NCBI GenBank assembly: GCA_934699065.1
Contig: CAKUWD010000002.1
Location: 8,208-72,207 of the forward strand
Length of the DNA stretch: 64,000 nt
Origin: an uncultured Treponema sp.
GTDB lineage: Bacteria > Spirochaetota > Spirochaetia > Treponematales > Treponemataceae
Direction: 5' to 3'
Part shown: positions 53,081 to 61,697 of the stretch, in pieces
Numbering within the stretch: position 1 is the stretch's first letter
Layout of the letters: every line of letters starts with the position of its first letter
Program-made: the position numbers and the translations under genes
The notes under the pieces: generated by a model
Database searches by the model: none
Told to the model about the DNA's origin: nothing
Seen by the model: the letters and a program-made list of their open reading frames with translations, nothing else

Positions 53081-53680
53081 TTAAAAATCTTCTGCATTCA
53101 CAAGTTGATAAGAATAACCACGCAGAAAATTCTGAATCTTTACTTCATTCTGTGAAATTGAAATTTCTTCTATCAGATTTTTTCCATCAAAAATTTTTCT
53201 AATTTCAACTTCATTTTCTGCTGAACTAGACTCAAATTTTAATCCAGATGCTTCAAAGTTTTTTCTAAGTTCATCTTTATCATAATATGCATTCTGAATA
53301 TCACAGATTATATATTCACCGGGAAGTGCTTTTGGAAAATATGCTGTATCAAAAATAACTGATGTTCCGTCATAAAAAAGATTTCCCATATCTGTTCCAA
53401 AATCATTCATCAAAGAAAGATTAATTCCTTTTGCATCAATCTGTGTATAAGAAAGAAGTGTAAAACTTTGAGAACCAAAACTGCCATTCAATGCCTGAAG
53501 ACCATCAAAAACAATACAAGCTTTTGATGGATTTAAAAGATTTACTTTTTTTGAATTAGTAATATAAACTGGTCTTAACCCGCTTGTTTCTGCTTTCTTA
53601 CTTGCACATGAGCATAAAACTGTAATTACAATGAAAATTCCACAAAGGTGCTTTAATAACTTTTTCATATTATTTTTCAT
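53081..53680 (-). CDS. DUF3261-like lipoprotein of the aryl-polyene cluster
   Basis: 200 residues. The start at 53680 has AGGA just upstream and overlaps the exporter stop by 11 bases. The signal peptide ends in the lipobox LCSC. The mature protein is beta-rich (SFTLLSYTQIDAKGINLSLMN), like the DUF3261 lipoproteins found beside LolA-like and MMPL genes in these clusters. It probably helps receive the lipid at the outer membrane. Confidence 0.65.
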   Translation of the reverse strand: MKNNMKKLLKHLCGIFIVITVLCSCASKKAETSGLRPVYITNSKKVNLLNPSKACIVFDGLQALNGSFGSQSFTLLSYTQIDAKGINLSLMNDFGTDMGNLFYDGTSVIFDTAYFPKALPGEYIICDIQNAYYDKDELRKNFEASGLKFESSSAENEVEIRKIFDGKNLIEEISISQNEVKIQNFLRGYSYQLVNAEDF

Positions 53681-56129
53681 TCTTATCCTCTTCACCCAAT
53701 CGTCCGTAAAAGAACGAGCTTACATAAGCAGTGGCTAATCCAATGAAAATCGAAAGGCCAATTAAATGAACCGGCTTAAAAGAACTTAATGCAAGGGCTC
53801 CAAAAGAAATTATTGTTGTAACAAAAGAAACCATTGTTGCAAAAGGTTCCAGAGTTTTTTGTTCCATGCTTTGACTTTGCACAGAAGACTGATTTCCTTT
53901 TTCTTTCTTTTCGTTTTCCATCATGTAAATTATGTAATCCAGACCGAGTCCAAAAACAAGAATTAAACCTGTAACAGAGAAGAACTCCATATTTATTTTA
54001 CATAATGCAAATACTGCAACAACAACAAGAATTATAAGCAATGGAACTGAAATAATCTTAAAGGCCTGTTTCCAGGAATAAAAGAATTTCAGCATTATAA
54101 ACATCAACACGTAGGCCACAACAAAGAACTTGAGAATCATTGATGTGAGATTGTCCAGATCCTTACTTATATCCTGTGACTTACTGATAAAAAAAACATT
54201 GTCATTAATTTCTGCTAACGAAAGATAGTTAGCATAATCTGTTACTTTAGTTGGCAGTAAAACTGTAAAATATTTTCCATCAACTTTTCCAAGCCAAGCT
54301 GAAGAAATTGCAGATTCGATAAAGTCTGGAACATTACCATTTTCAAAAGATACAAAATCATTTTTTGTAATCTCATAATCATTTATTAATTTCATCAAAG
54401 CATCGAAGTTTTCTACATCATCAAAACCAAGTGCCTGAAGCTGTTCCGGAGCAGACGCCATAAGTTTCTTATAAGCTTCGCGAGATTTTTTCTGAATCTC
54501 TTTAGAGGGAATAAAACTTGTAGTACTTACATAACCGATTTTGCCTTCAGTCATTTTTTCAAATTCAGCACGCAACTTTTCCTCATTTTGAAGAGCTTCG
54601 TCTTCTGTTTCTCCGCTCACAATATACCAGCCGCCAGGAGTATATTGAATTACCTGTGAAGCGATAATTTCATCCTGTAAAAGACGGCCCTTCATATCAT
54701 AAAGTGTAAGCAGATTATTTTTGATTTTTACATTTTTATGACAAATCAAAATTGAAAGAATTGAAAAAACAAACAAAATAATAATTACTGCACGGCCAAC
54801 CCATTTCTGTTCAACCTTAGAAACAATGCCGGAAAAATGTTTTGTAAAACGGATATTTCCTCTTTTCTCTGGAAGTTTAATATACGGATAAATTGCAATC
54901 GTAGTAAGGAAAGAACTTACAAGACCAGCAAGGCAGAAAAGAGACATCTGCTTGAGAATTGTAAAAGGTGCAAACAAAAGAATTGCAAAACAAATTCCTG
55001 TAGAAATAATTGCCATAAGAAGGCCTGAAAAAATATGATTTCTTATTTCTTTACTTGATTTTAATTCTGTGTTTCCTGCCCAGTGGGTAAAAAAGTGAAG
55101 ACTGTAATCTATGCAGGAACCTATAAGAGAAGTTCCAAACACAAGAGTGATGACATGCATCTTATGGAAAACAGAAAGTGTCATTAAAACTGCAACGCCC
55201 AGAGAAATCAAAATTGAAGCAACAGAAAAAACAAGAGGACGTACAGAGCGGAAAATAAAAATCAAAAGAATTATTACAGCCAGCATTGAAACCGTAGCTA
55301 TAACTGAAATCTCACGGCTCGCAGAAGTAGAACTTTCATGACTGTGGAATGGAGTTCCCGAATAAACAAAACTTGTAGAATCATTTTTGTTATTATCGCA
55401 AACTCTGTAAATCTCTGTAATCGCATTATCCTTCGAAGCAAGCTTTGCACCACTGCTGCTAAGAATACCGCGAATCATAACATACCATTTATCTTCAAAC
55501 TTCGAAGCAAGAACTCCATCTTTCACAGACATTGCAGTTCCGGCATTCTGAAGAGAAGTCAGATAATTTTGAAGATTATATTCTGTGAGCAAAAAAGGAT
55601 CGGTATCAATATTATCCAAAGGAAGCATTGTAAAGCCACCGTATGCTTTTGAAAGAGCTTCAAGCGCAAAATCACTGGCTCCCTCTTCACTTGCAAGAAT
55701 TGTGTCAGCAGTTTTTTCATCAATCAGATATGAACGGTACTTATATAAAAAGTCTGTAATTTCCCCCATTGCACTTACGTCATTGTAAAGAGAAACCGTT
55801 TCAAAATTTTTGCTGTTTTTAAGTTCTTCGTAAACATTCTGAGCAACTTTTTTTGCTTCTGAAAAATCTTCATTCGCTACAAGAATAAAAACATTCTGCG
55901 AAGTTACAGACATCATTTTTTCATCTGCTTTTTTTACAGAAGCCATAGAAATGCTTTTAGGCACAAGATTAAAAAGATCAGAATCAATTCCTATCTTACC
56001 GCGAAAAATAATAATTGAAGCCAGGAAAAAAATAAGAACAGCAGCATGATAAAAAATCCATGCGCCAAAAAGTTTTTTCTGTGAAAGATTTTTCAGAGAA
56101 TCATTCACCGATAAAGTTTTGTTTTTCAT
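53670..56129 (-). CDS. MMPL/RND-family lipid exporter
   Basis: 819 residues with two homologous halves. Each has one membrane helix, a large periplasmic domain, then five to six helices (first set about 280-440, second about 675-815). Motifs include FGTSLIGSCIDYSLHFFTHW and FGLGLDYIIYMMENEKKE, the GxxxDY-type proton-relay positions of MMPL exporters. It would move the finished aryl-polyene lipid across the inner membrane. Confidence 0.82.
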   Translation of the reverse strand: MKNKTLSVNDSLKNLSQKKLFGAWIFYHAAVLIFFLASIIIFRGKIGIDSDLFNLVPKSISMASVKKADEKMMSVTSQNVFILVANEDFSEAKKVAQNVYEELKNSKNFETVSLYNDVSAMGEITDFLYKYRSYLIDEKTADTILASEEGASDFALEALSKAYGGFTMLPLDNIDTDPFLLTEYNLQNYLTSLQNAGTAMSVKDGVLASKFEDKWYVMIRGILSSSGAKLASKDNAITEIYRVCDNNKNDSTSFVYSGTPFHSHESSTSASREISVIATVSMLAVIILLIFIFRSVRPLVFSVASILISLGVAVLMTLSVFHKMHVITLVFGTSLIGSCIDYSLHFFTHWAGNTELKSSKEIRNHIFSGLLMAIISTGICFAILLFAPFTILKQMSLFCLAGLVSSFLTTIAIYPYIKLPEKRGNIRFTKHFSGIVSKVEQKWVGRAVIIILFVFSILSILICHKNVKIKNNLLTLYDMKGRLLQDEIIASQVIQYTPGGWYIVSGETEDEALQNEEKLRAEFEKMTEGKIGYVSTTSFIPSKEIQKKSREAYKKLMASAPEQLQALGFDDVENFDALMKLINDYEITKNDFVSFENGNVPDFIESAISSAWLGKVDGKYFTVLLPTKVTDYANYLSLAEINDNVFFISKSQDISKDLDNLTSMILKFFVVAYVLMFIMLKFFYSWKQAFKIISVPLLIILVVVAVFALCKINMEFFSVTGLILVFGLGLDYIIYMMENEKKEKGNQSSVQSQSMEQKTLEPFATMVSFVTTIISFGALALSSFKPVHLIGLSIFIGLATAYVSSFFYGRLGEEDKNEK

Positions 56130-56742
56130 CTGTAGAAAGTTCCTTTGGGTATATCTGATTTATAAATTCATAAGTTATTGTATTACCTGAAGCTTCTGAC
56201 ATAACAAGGCGGTTCATTGAAGTTTCTGGTTTTGAAAGACCTGAAAGTTCAAGACTTTTCATAACAGCTGCAATTGTTGAATCTTTTGGAGTAAGAAGCA
56301 AAGTCCAGCCATTATTTCCGTTGTCGGAAAACTCACATAGAAAATTCTTTTTAAGAGCTTCAACATTACCTGAAAAAACAGAACTCAGAGTTTCAGAAAT
56401 ATTCGAAAAAATCTGATTATCTTTTCCACTCATTACAGATTTATTTCCGTTCGCAGAAATCTGAACCATAGTGTCTTTTGTAAGAATCAATGATGAAGGA
56501 ACCGGCTTTTCTGTTTTCCAGAGAATTCCTTGTGAACAGATTATATATTTTCCAATAGACTTTAACTTACGACCGTTCGTTTGTAAAGTTTTTATCTGAG
56601 TAAAATCCCCTTTTGTATTTGGACGGGAAGCAAGCTGTTCACAGACACTTTCCAAAGTAATCTGTTTGTTTGTCTGCGCAAAACAAAGCGAATTAAAAAA
56701 TACTGATAATATAAACATTGCTGCAATAATTATTCTTTTCAT
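56101..56742 (-). CDS. LolA-like outer-membrane lipoprotein carrier
   Basis: 213 residues. A cleavable signal peptide (ends LCFAQ) is followed by the LolA fold: LASRPNTKGDFTQIKTLQ, then LKSIGKYIICSQGILWKTEKP, then LILTKDTMVQI. It overlaps the exporter gene by 29 bases. In aryl-polyene clusters this carrier takes the lipid across the periplasm. GGGGG precedes the start. Confidence 0.75.
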   Translation of the reverse strand: MKRIIIAAMFILSVFFNSLCFAQTNKQITLESVCEQLASRPNTKGDFTQIKTLQTNGRKLKSIGKYIICSQGILWKTEKPVPSSLILTKDTMVQISANGNKSVMSGKDNQIFSNISETLSSVFSGNVEALKKNFLCEFSDNGNNGWTLLLTPKDSTIAAVMKSLELSGLSKPETSMNRLVMSEASGNTITYEFINQIYPKELSTDEKQNFIGE

Positions 56743-56760
56743 ACTGCCCCCTGATATTTT

Positions 56761-57729
56761 CTAGTTCCAGAAGTTAAAAAAGTTATACCACTGATAAGGA
56801 TACAGCTTGCAGAACTTTTCCAGTTTTTCTACAAACTCACCACAGCAGTCATTAATACGAGCTTCACGTTCTGAACGTGGACAATTAAAATCTATTTTTG
56901 ATTTTTCAATATAAATATTATATTTAGGATTAAAAGGAGACATTTTTGAACGCATACCAAACATATAATAAACAGGTATTTTCATCAAAGCCAGAAGAAG
57001 GAAAACACCATAAGGAAATGAAGCAGGCTTTCCAAGAAAATCTTTTACAATTACTTTGTCACGATTATTTGCACTTGTGCGGTCGCCGGCAATAACAATC
57101 AAAGCACCCTGCTCTGCCTGCTCTTGAAGATATATCATAGAATCAGGACCAATGTCAGAAGAATTTACAATATTTACAGAATAATTTGGATTTATTTCTT
57201 TCATTGTATTTGTAAACTGTTCTGAAACTTTCATATTCATAACAACTACAACCGGAACAACACGTCCGCAAAGCTGAGTATTATAATCCTGAAGACTTCT
57301 CAATAATTCCATGTTTCCAAGATGAGAAGTAAGCAGCAAAGCTCCATTACCTTCTCTAAGTCTCTGTAAGATATCTTCAACATCATCATTCTGATATTGA
57401 ATTCTATCAAACTTAACTTTACCGAGCCAGCCTTCCATTTTTTCCAGAATACAAAGGCTAAAGCTTAAGATCTGACGGAAACCACGGATTTTTGCAGGAA
57501 CCTTTCCATCTGTATATTCCTTCAAACGTTTCTGATATTCTCTTGCATCATGGCGGGCATGAGAAACAAAAATAAAAAAGAAGAAAGCAACAGGATAACA
57601 AAAAATATGAATCAAAAAAGTTGGTAATAACTTAAAAAGAATGAGAACAAATTTTAATGGTTTATTTGATTTTATTGCTTCAGCTTCGTCTGCCCAATGA
57701 ACATTGTTTTCTTCAACCGAATCTGTCAT
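56761..57729 (-). CDS. LpxL-like lipid acyltransferase
   Basis: 322 residues with an N-terminal membrane helix (about 25-52). The acyltransferase signature is LLTSHLGNMELLRSLQ (His-x4-Glu, about 136-151), with GDRTSANNRD further on. Related proteins form the acyltransferase half of the glycosyltransferase/acyltransferase fusion in other aryl-polyene clusters. It starts on the stop codon of the glycosyltransferase (TAATG). Confidence 0.75.
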   Translation of the reverse strand: MTDSVEENNVHWADEAEAIKSNKPLKFVLILFKLLPTFLIHIFCYPVAFFFFIFVSHARHDAREYQKRLKEYTDGKVPAKIRGFRQILSFSLCILEKMEGWLGKVKFDRIQYQNDDVEDILQRLREGNGALLLTSHLGNMELLRSLQDYNTQLCGRVVPVVVVMNMKVSEQFTNTMKEINPNYSVNIVNSSDIGPDSMIYLQEQAEQGALIVIAGDRTSANNRDKVIVKDFLGKPASFPYGVFLLLALMKIPVYYMFGMRSKMSPFNPKYNIYIEKSKIDFNCPRSEREARINDCCGEFVEKLEKFCKLYPYQWYNFFNFWN

Positions 57730-58502
57730 TAGTTAACACTCCCGGCTGAAGTTTTCTTTTTAAATGCTCTTTTTATTTTTCGATAAAGCAAAAGTGGTAA
57801 ATAAAAAATCAATCCAATACAAAGGCGTGCATAGGTTCCAGACACTCTGAGTGTATCTGTAAAATAATTGTAATTTGAAATTCCATCAGCCGGATAATAA
57901 ACCTTTACCGGTTCCGAAATTACTGGTACACCCTGCCAGTACTGTTTAACAAGAACATCAATATCAAAACCCATACGACCATCAATATATAATGTTCTCT
58001 TCAACATTTTAATAAAAGGCTTAACAGGATAAATTCTAAAACCAATCATGGCGTCTTTAATGTCTTTTGAAAGAGTTACAAAATGAATCCAGCCATTTGC
58101 AAACTTACGACCATTTACACGAGATTTTGGAGCATCCTTATCATACTCAGGATATCCGCAAATAATTGCATCAGGATTTTTTTCTGACAATTCTATAAAA
58201 CGAGCAGCTCTTCCTGCATCATGCTGACCATCAGAATCAAGCTGAAGAATATGTGTAATTCCCATTTCATCTGCTTTACGAATTCCATCAATCATAGCAC
58301 GGCCTTTGCCACCATTTTTTATTCTGGTCACAACTGTTACAAGCGGATATGATTTTTCTACAGCAGAAATAAAGGCACGGTTTTCTTCATCGTTTCCATC
58401 ATCAACTACAATAATTGGCAAATTAAAAGAAACGAGGCTTTTTACAACAGCCTCAAGAGTAGATCCGTGTCTGTAAACTGGAATTACAAAACCGTATTTC
58501 AT
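57729..58502 (-). CDS. family 2 glycosyltransferase
   Basis: 257 residues. GT-A fold with PVYRHGSTLEAVVKSL, IIVVDDGNDEENRAF, the DSDGQHD metal/donor motif (about 92-98) and ICGYPEYD. One hydrophobic segment is near the C-terminus (LCIGLIFYLPLLLY). It probably adds sugar to the lipid moiety. It overlaps the dehydratase gene by 4 bases. Confidence 0.78.
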   Translation of the reverse strand: MKYGFVIPVYRHGSTLEAVVKSLVSFNLPIIVVDDGNDEENRAFISAVEKSYPLVTVVTRIKNGGKGRAMIDGIRKADEMGITHILQLDSDGQHDAGRAARFIELSEKNPDAIICGYPEYDKDAPKSRVNGRKFANGWIHFVTLSKDIKDAMIGFRIYPVKPFIKMLKRTLYIDGRMGFDIDVLVKQYWQGVPVISEPVKVYYPADGISNYNYFTDTLRVSGTYARLCIGLIFYLPLLLYRKIKRAFKKKTSAGSVN

Positions 58503-58870
58503 TCTTCTACGAGCACAGCAAAAGAACCAGATGAATAAACTTTACCCTCAACATCTGCATCTGCCATATTGAAAGTGACTGTGCTTTTCTCCTTTTTATA
58601 AATAAGTTCAAGATGAATATTTGTACCAGGTTTGATTGGCGCAGAAAATTTAATTCTTTTAATATTAGGAACGTAACGCTGGGTACCAAAATATTTTCTT
58701 GAAAAACGAGTTATTACTTCAAACTGAGCAACAGCAGGAAGTAACTTGTATTGTGGAAAATGTCCGTCAAAAAAATCACTGCTTGCAGGAATTACAAATT
58801 CCAAAACTACGTTATTTTCATCACGGCTGATTACTTTTTCATCTCTTATATCATGATCATTAAAGTTCAT
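58499..58870 (-). CDS. thioester dehydratase (ApeI-like)
   Basis: 123 residues from the ATG at 58870, with GGAGA upstream; the longer frame is repeat sequence. FabZ-type core: FDGHFPQYKLLPAVAQFEVITRF (active-site His, about 42-46) and RIKFSAPIKPGTNIHLELIYKK. It is a second dehydratase beside the one at 51326, as usual for aryl-polyene clusters. Confidence 0.72.
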   Translation of the reverse strand: MNFNDHDIRDEKVISRDENNVVLEFVIPASSDFFDGHFPQYKLLPAVAQFEVITRFSRKYFGTQRYVPNIKRIKFSAPIKPGTNIHLELIYKKEKSTVTFNMADADVEGKVYSSGSFAVLVEE

Positions 58871-58886
58871 ACAAATCTCCTTGATA

Positions 58887-58949
58887 GATCCCCGGGTCAA
58901 GCCCGAGGATGACATTTTTGTCATTGTCGGGCTTGACCCGACAATCTTA
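58887..58949. repeat. REP-type repeat, double hairpin
   Basis: CCGGGTCAAGCCCGAGGATGACA and TGTCGGGCTTGACCCGACA, each partly self-complementary. They lie between the ligase stop and the dehydratase start, where they may modulate expression within the operon. Confidence 0.7.
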
Positions 58950-60971
58950 TTCGAACAAAGCCATAATCTCCAGTTTATGTTTCTTTCCCTGAACATCTAC
59001 AGGAAGCTTATCCATAAAACGCCATTTTTTTGGAATTACAACATTCTCAAAATATTTCATGAGGAAATCATGGAAATAGCGGTTTATTTTAAATTTTTCT
59101 TCGTTCTTAAACTGTTCGCGGCCTTTTTCGTTGAGTACTACTGCTGCAGCAAGATACTGACGAACATCGTTACTCATGGCAACAACTTTTACATCTTCAA
59201 CCAGGCCTGTTTCGAGAAGGCGGTTTTCAACCTCAGTCATAGAAATTCTTTTCTCTTCGATTTTTACGATAGAGTCTGAACGGCCTTTTAAGAGGAAGCG
59301 GCCATCTTCAAAAATTTCAGCCAGATCTGCAGTTGCAAAGCCTTCCGGATTTTTAATATATGGAGAAATGATTCTCAAACAGCCGTCATCTCCAAGCCAA
59401 ATCTTTGCATTTGCAAAAGGTGTCCAGACCAGCTGATCTTTATTCTGCTGACGATAAGCAATTCCCGAGGTCTCAGTAGAACCATATACCTCAAGCGGAC
59501 AGAAGCCGAATACTTTTTCGGTCTGTACGGCGAGCTCTGGAGAAACTGCACCACCACTTGTAAAAATCCAGACATCCTTCATTGCAAGTTTATCTTCAAC
59601 TTCAACTGTACGTTTAAGGAAGGCCGGTGTTGCAATAAGAATATAACTAACATCTGTTAGTTTTTCAAATTCCTCAGGGAACTCAACTCTATTTCGGCGG
59701 AATGGACATCCCAGAGTAAATGGCAAAGAAATACCAAAAAGGAAGCCGTAGATATGATGCTGACTAACGGTCGTTAGTAATTTACGGTTTGTAAACTCGC
59801 CAGCCCACTTTGAAATAATAAAAGCATTATCTTCTTCAAACTCTTTCATGCGCTGTGGAACTGCCTTAGGCTTTCCCGTACTTCCCGAAGTAAAAAGGAA
59901 AATACGTGTTTCTTCACCATCGATTTTTGGAGTATCACGATAGAAAGAAACTTCCGGCATTTCACTTTCTTCAACAGTTTTCTGAATTGAAACTGCATCA
60001 GCAAGTCCAGGTGCATCAGGTTCAGAAACAGTCTGGTCTGTAAGGAAAACCATTCCTGGCTTACGAACATCAGCCATAAAGTTTGAAGTAATATTTTGTG
60101 TAAGGTACACTGCTTTTTTACACTGAAGCAAAGCAACAAAAGTACACAAAAAGTACCAGTAATCTTCACAATGAAGAATAAACTCGTCTGCTCCTGTTTT
60201 TTCAATAAAGCGGCGAAGCTTTGCTGTATCAATCAAAAAATCTTTCCAGGTTTTATATCCGCCGCCTGTCCATGTATCTTCATAGCAAAGAACGTAATCA
60301 TCCTTACGGGAATCAGCATTAAATTTAGTAATAGGATAAGTTTTAATCATTTTTGCATCTACCAGTTTTCTAATTATAAATTCAACAACAAACAGCGTAC
60401 CCATCAGCACATAAGAAATGCCTCCGTTATACACTGCCCAGACTCTGCGTGCCTGTTCAGCGCTAAGTCCAAATATTTTGTCTGCGAAAGTTGTAACAAC
60501 TGCTGCAGTTCCATTGAGTATAAAAAAGCAGCACCATACAATAGTTACATTTCTACAGTATAACTTAACTTGATTTTCATAGGAAGAGCCGGCAATTGAT
60601 TTGTCAGCAAGAGTCGCAAATCTAAAAATAATATTTGGCTTAAGAAAAAGTGTACTTCCAAAAACTACAAGCAGCGTTATGTTAATTACAACAGAATATA
60701 ATTTAAGAAAAAACTCTTTTCCTGTTATAAAACAAAAAAGACCAGCAGCTAAAAAAAGTACTGAACTAAGAAGCGGTTTCCAGTCCAAAGCACCTTTTTT
60801 TTCTCCGGTCTTTTTGCTTCCTGTAGCACTTAAGAAGAAGGCAGCCGCCAATGCAACAATGCACAAAGAAAGAATCTTTGTATCCACCTTGAACACCACA
60901 AGTAGTGTAAAAACAAGGATTGGATAAACGGCCGCAATCACATAAAAAAGCGCCTTAAGGAATTTTTTCAT
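58947..60971 (-). CDS. membrane protein fused to acyl-ACP ligase (ApeG-ApeH-like fusion)
   Basis: 674 residues. The first ~220 contain six to seven membrane helices, resembling the separate small membrane protein found next to the ligase in known clusters. The rest is an ANL-superfamily adenylating enzyme: LFTSGSTGKPKAVPQ (about 356-370), EVYGSTETSG, and a C-terminal lid ending in KLPVDVQGKKHK. It would load a hydroxybenzoate-like aryl acid on the ACPs at the membrane. The fusion is notable; the aryl substrate is inferred from context. Confidence 0.78.
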   Translation of the reverse strand: MKKFLKALFYVIAAVYPILVFTLLVVFKVDTKILSLCIVALAAAFFLSATGSKKTGEKKGALDWKPLLSSVLFLAAGLFCFITGKEFFLKLYSVVINITLLVVFGSTLFLKPNIIFRFATLADKSIAGSSYENQVKLYCRNVTIVWCCFFILNGTAAVVTTFADKIFGLSAEQARRVWAVYNGGISYVLMGTLFVVEFIIRKLVDAKMIKTYPITKFNADSRKDDYVLCYEDTWTGGGYKTWKDFLIDTAKLRRFIEKTGADEFILHCEDYWYFLCTFVALLQCKKAVYLTQNITSNFMADVRKPGMVFLTDQTVSEPDAPGLADAVSIQKTVEESEMPEVSFYRDTPKIDGEETRIFLFTSGSTGKPKAVPQRMKEFEEDNAFIISKWAGEFTNRKLLTTVSQHHIYGFLFGISLPFTLGCPFRRNRVEFPEEFEKLTDVSYILIATPAFLKRTVEVEDKLAMKDVWIFTSGGAVSPELAVQTEKVFGFCPLEVYGSTETSGIAYRQQNKDQLVWTPFANAKIWLGDDGCLRIISPYIKNPEGFATADLAEIFEDGRFLLKGRSDSIVKIEEKRISMTEVENRLLETGLVEDVKVVAMSNDVRQYLAAAVVLNEKGREQFKNEEKFKINRYFHDFLMKYFENVVIPKKWRFMDKLPVDVQGKKHKLEIMALFE

Positions 60972-60987
60972 CAGTCTTTAGTTTACC

Positions 60988-61239
60988 TTATGCCATGTAT
61001 GGAACAAGAGCGTCTACTACATCCTGTACAGTCTTAACTGTCTTGAAAATTGAAGGGTCAACATTTCCCTTATCAGCAGGCATGAATTCCTTCATCTTTA
61101 CGATAAGGTCGATAGAGTCGATTGAATCCAAATCCAAATCGTCTCCAAGAAGTGCATCAGGAGTTACATCTCCTTCATCAAGTTCAAATTCTGAAACAAG
61201 GATTCCCTTGAGCTTTTCAAAAATCTCATCTTTAGACAT
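60988..61239 (-). CDS. acyl carrier protein
   Basis: 83 residues from the ATG at 61239, with GAGG upstream. Four-helix ACP with the phosphopantetheine serine in DDLDLDSIDSIDLIVKM (about residues 33-49). It starts 22 bases after the other ACP gene's stop codon. Confidence 0.85.
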   Translation of the reverse strand: MSKDEIFEKLKGILVSEFELDEGDVTPDALLGDDLDLDSIDSIDLIVKMKEFMPADKGNVDPSIFKTVKTVQDVVDALVPYMA

Positions 61240-61261
61240 ATAAAACCTCTTATAAAAAAGA

Positions 61262-61519
61262 TTAAGCTTTCTGAGCCGTAATATATTCGGCCAGTGCATT
61301 TACAGAAGCAAAATGCTTCTTATTTTCTCCACTCTCCGCAGAAAATTTAACACCGAACTTTTTCTTAAGTGCTACTCCAAGCTCAAGCGCATCAATAGAA
61401 TCAAGTCCAAGCCCTTCTCCAAAAAGTGGTTCTGAATCCACAATATTCTCCGGCTTAATATCTTCAAGCTGGAGTGATGAAATAATCACCTCTTTTATTT
61501 CCTTTTTCAACTGATCCAT
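61262..61519 (-). CDS. acyl carrier protein
   Basis: 85 residues. The phosphopantetheine serine lies in GEGLGLDSIDALELGVAL (about 34-51). Two ACPs are the rule in aryl-polyene clusters. It is the first gene of the minus-strand operon, with TATAAT at 61538-61533 and GGGAAAG before the start. Confidence 0.85.
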   Translation of the reverse strand: MDQLKKEIKEVIISSLQLEDIKPENIVDSEPLFGEGLGLDSIDALELGVALKKKFGVKFSAESGENKKHFASVNALAEYITAQKA

Positions 61520-61697
61520 AATCTTTCCCTATTATAATCAATAAATTATGTAATTGTAGTAAATAAGAAAAAAAATTGCAATATAAATCATTTTTATTCT
61601 CTTGAAATACCTTGAAAATCAAACTGTTCTTTGCGTTTTTTTACAAAATTTTGTCGCCTTCTTGAAAAAATAGTAGATATAGTATACTTTTACTCTT
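61520..61697. promoter_or_regulatory. divergent promoter region of the aryl-polyene cluster
   Basis: 178 AT-rich bases. Leftward TATAAT lies at 61538-61533. Rightward TATACT lies at 61683-61688, with TTCTTG or TTGAAA as possible -35. Three CTTGAAA copies (61600-61606, 61610-61616, 61661-61667) could be sites for a shared regulator. Confidence 0.45.

Noticed and set aside
58871..58996. Longer N-terminus of the thioester dehydratase
   Set aside because: The extension translates REP sequence, and a good ribosome site lies before the ATG at 58870.
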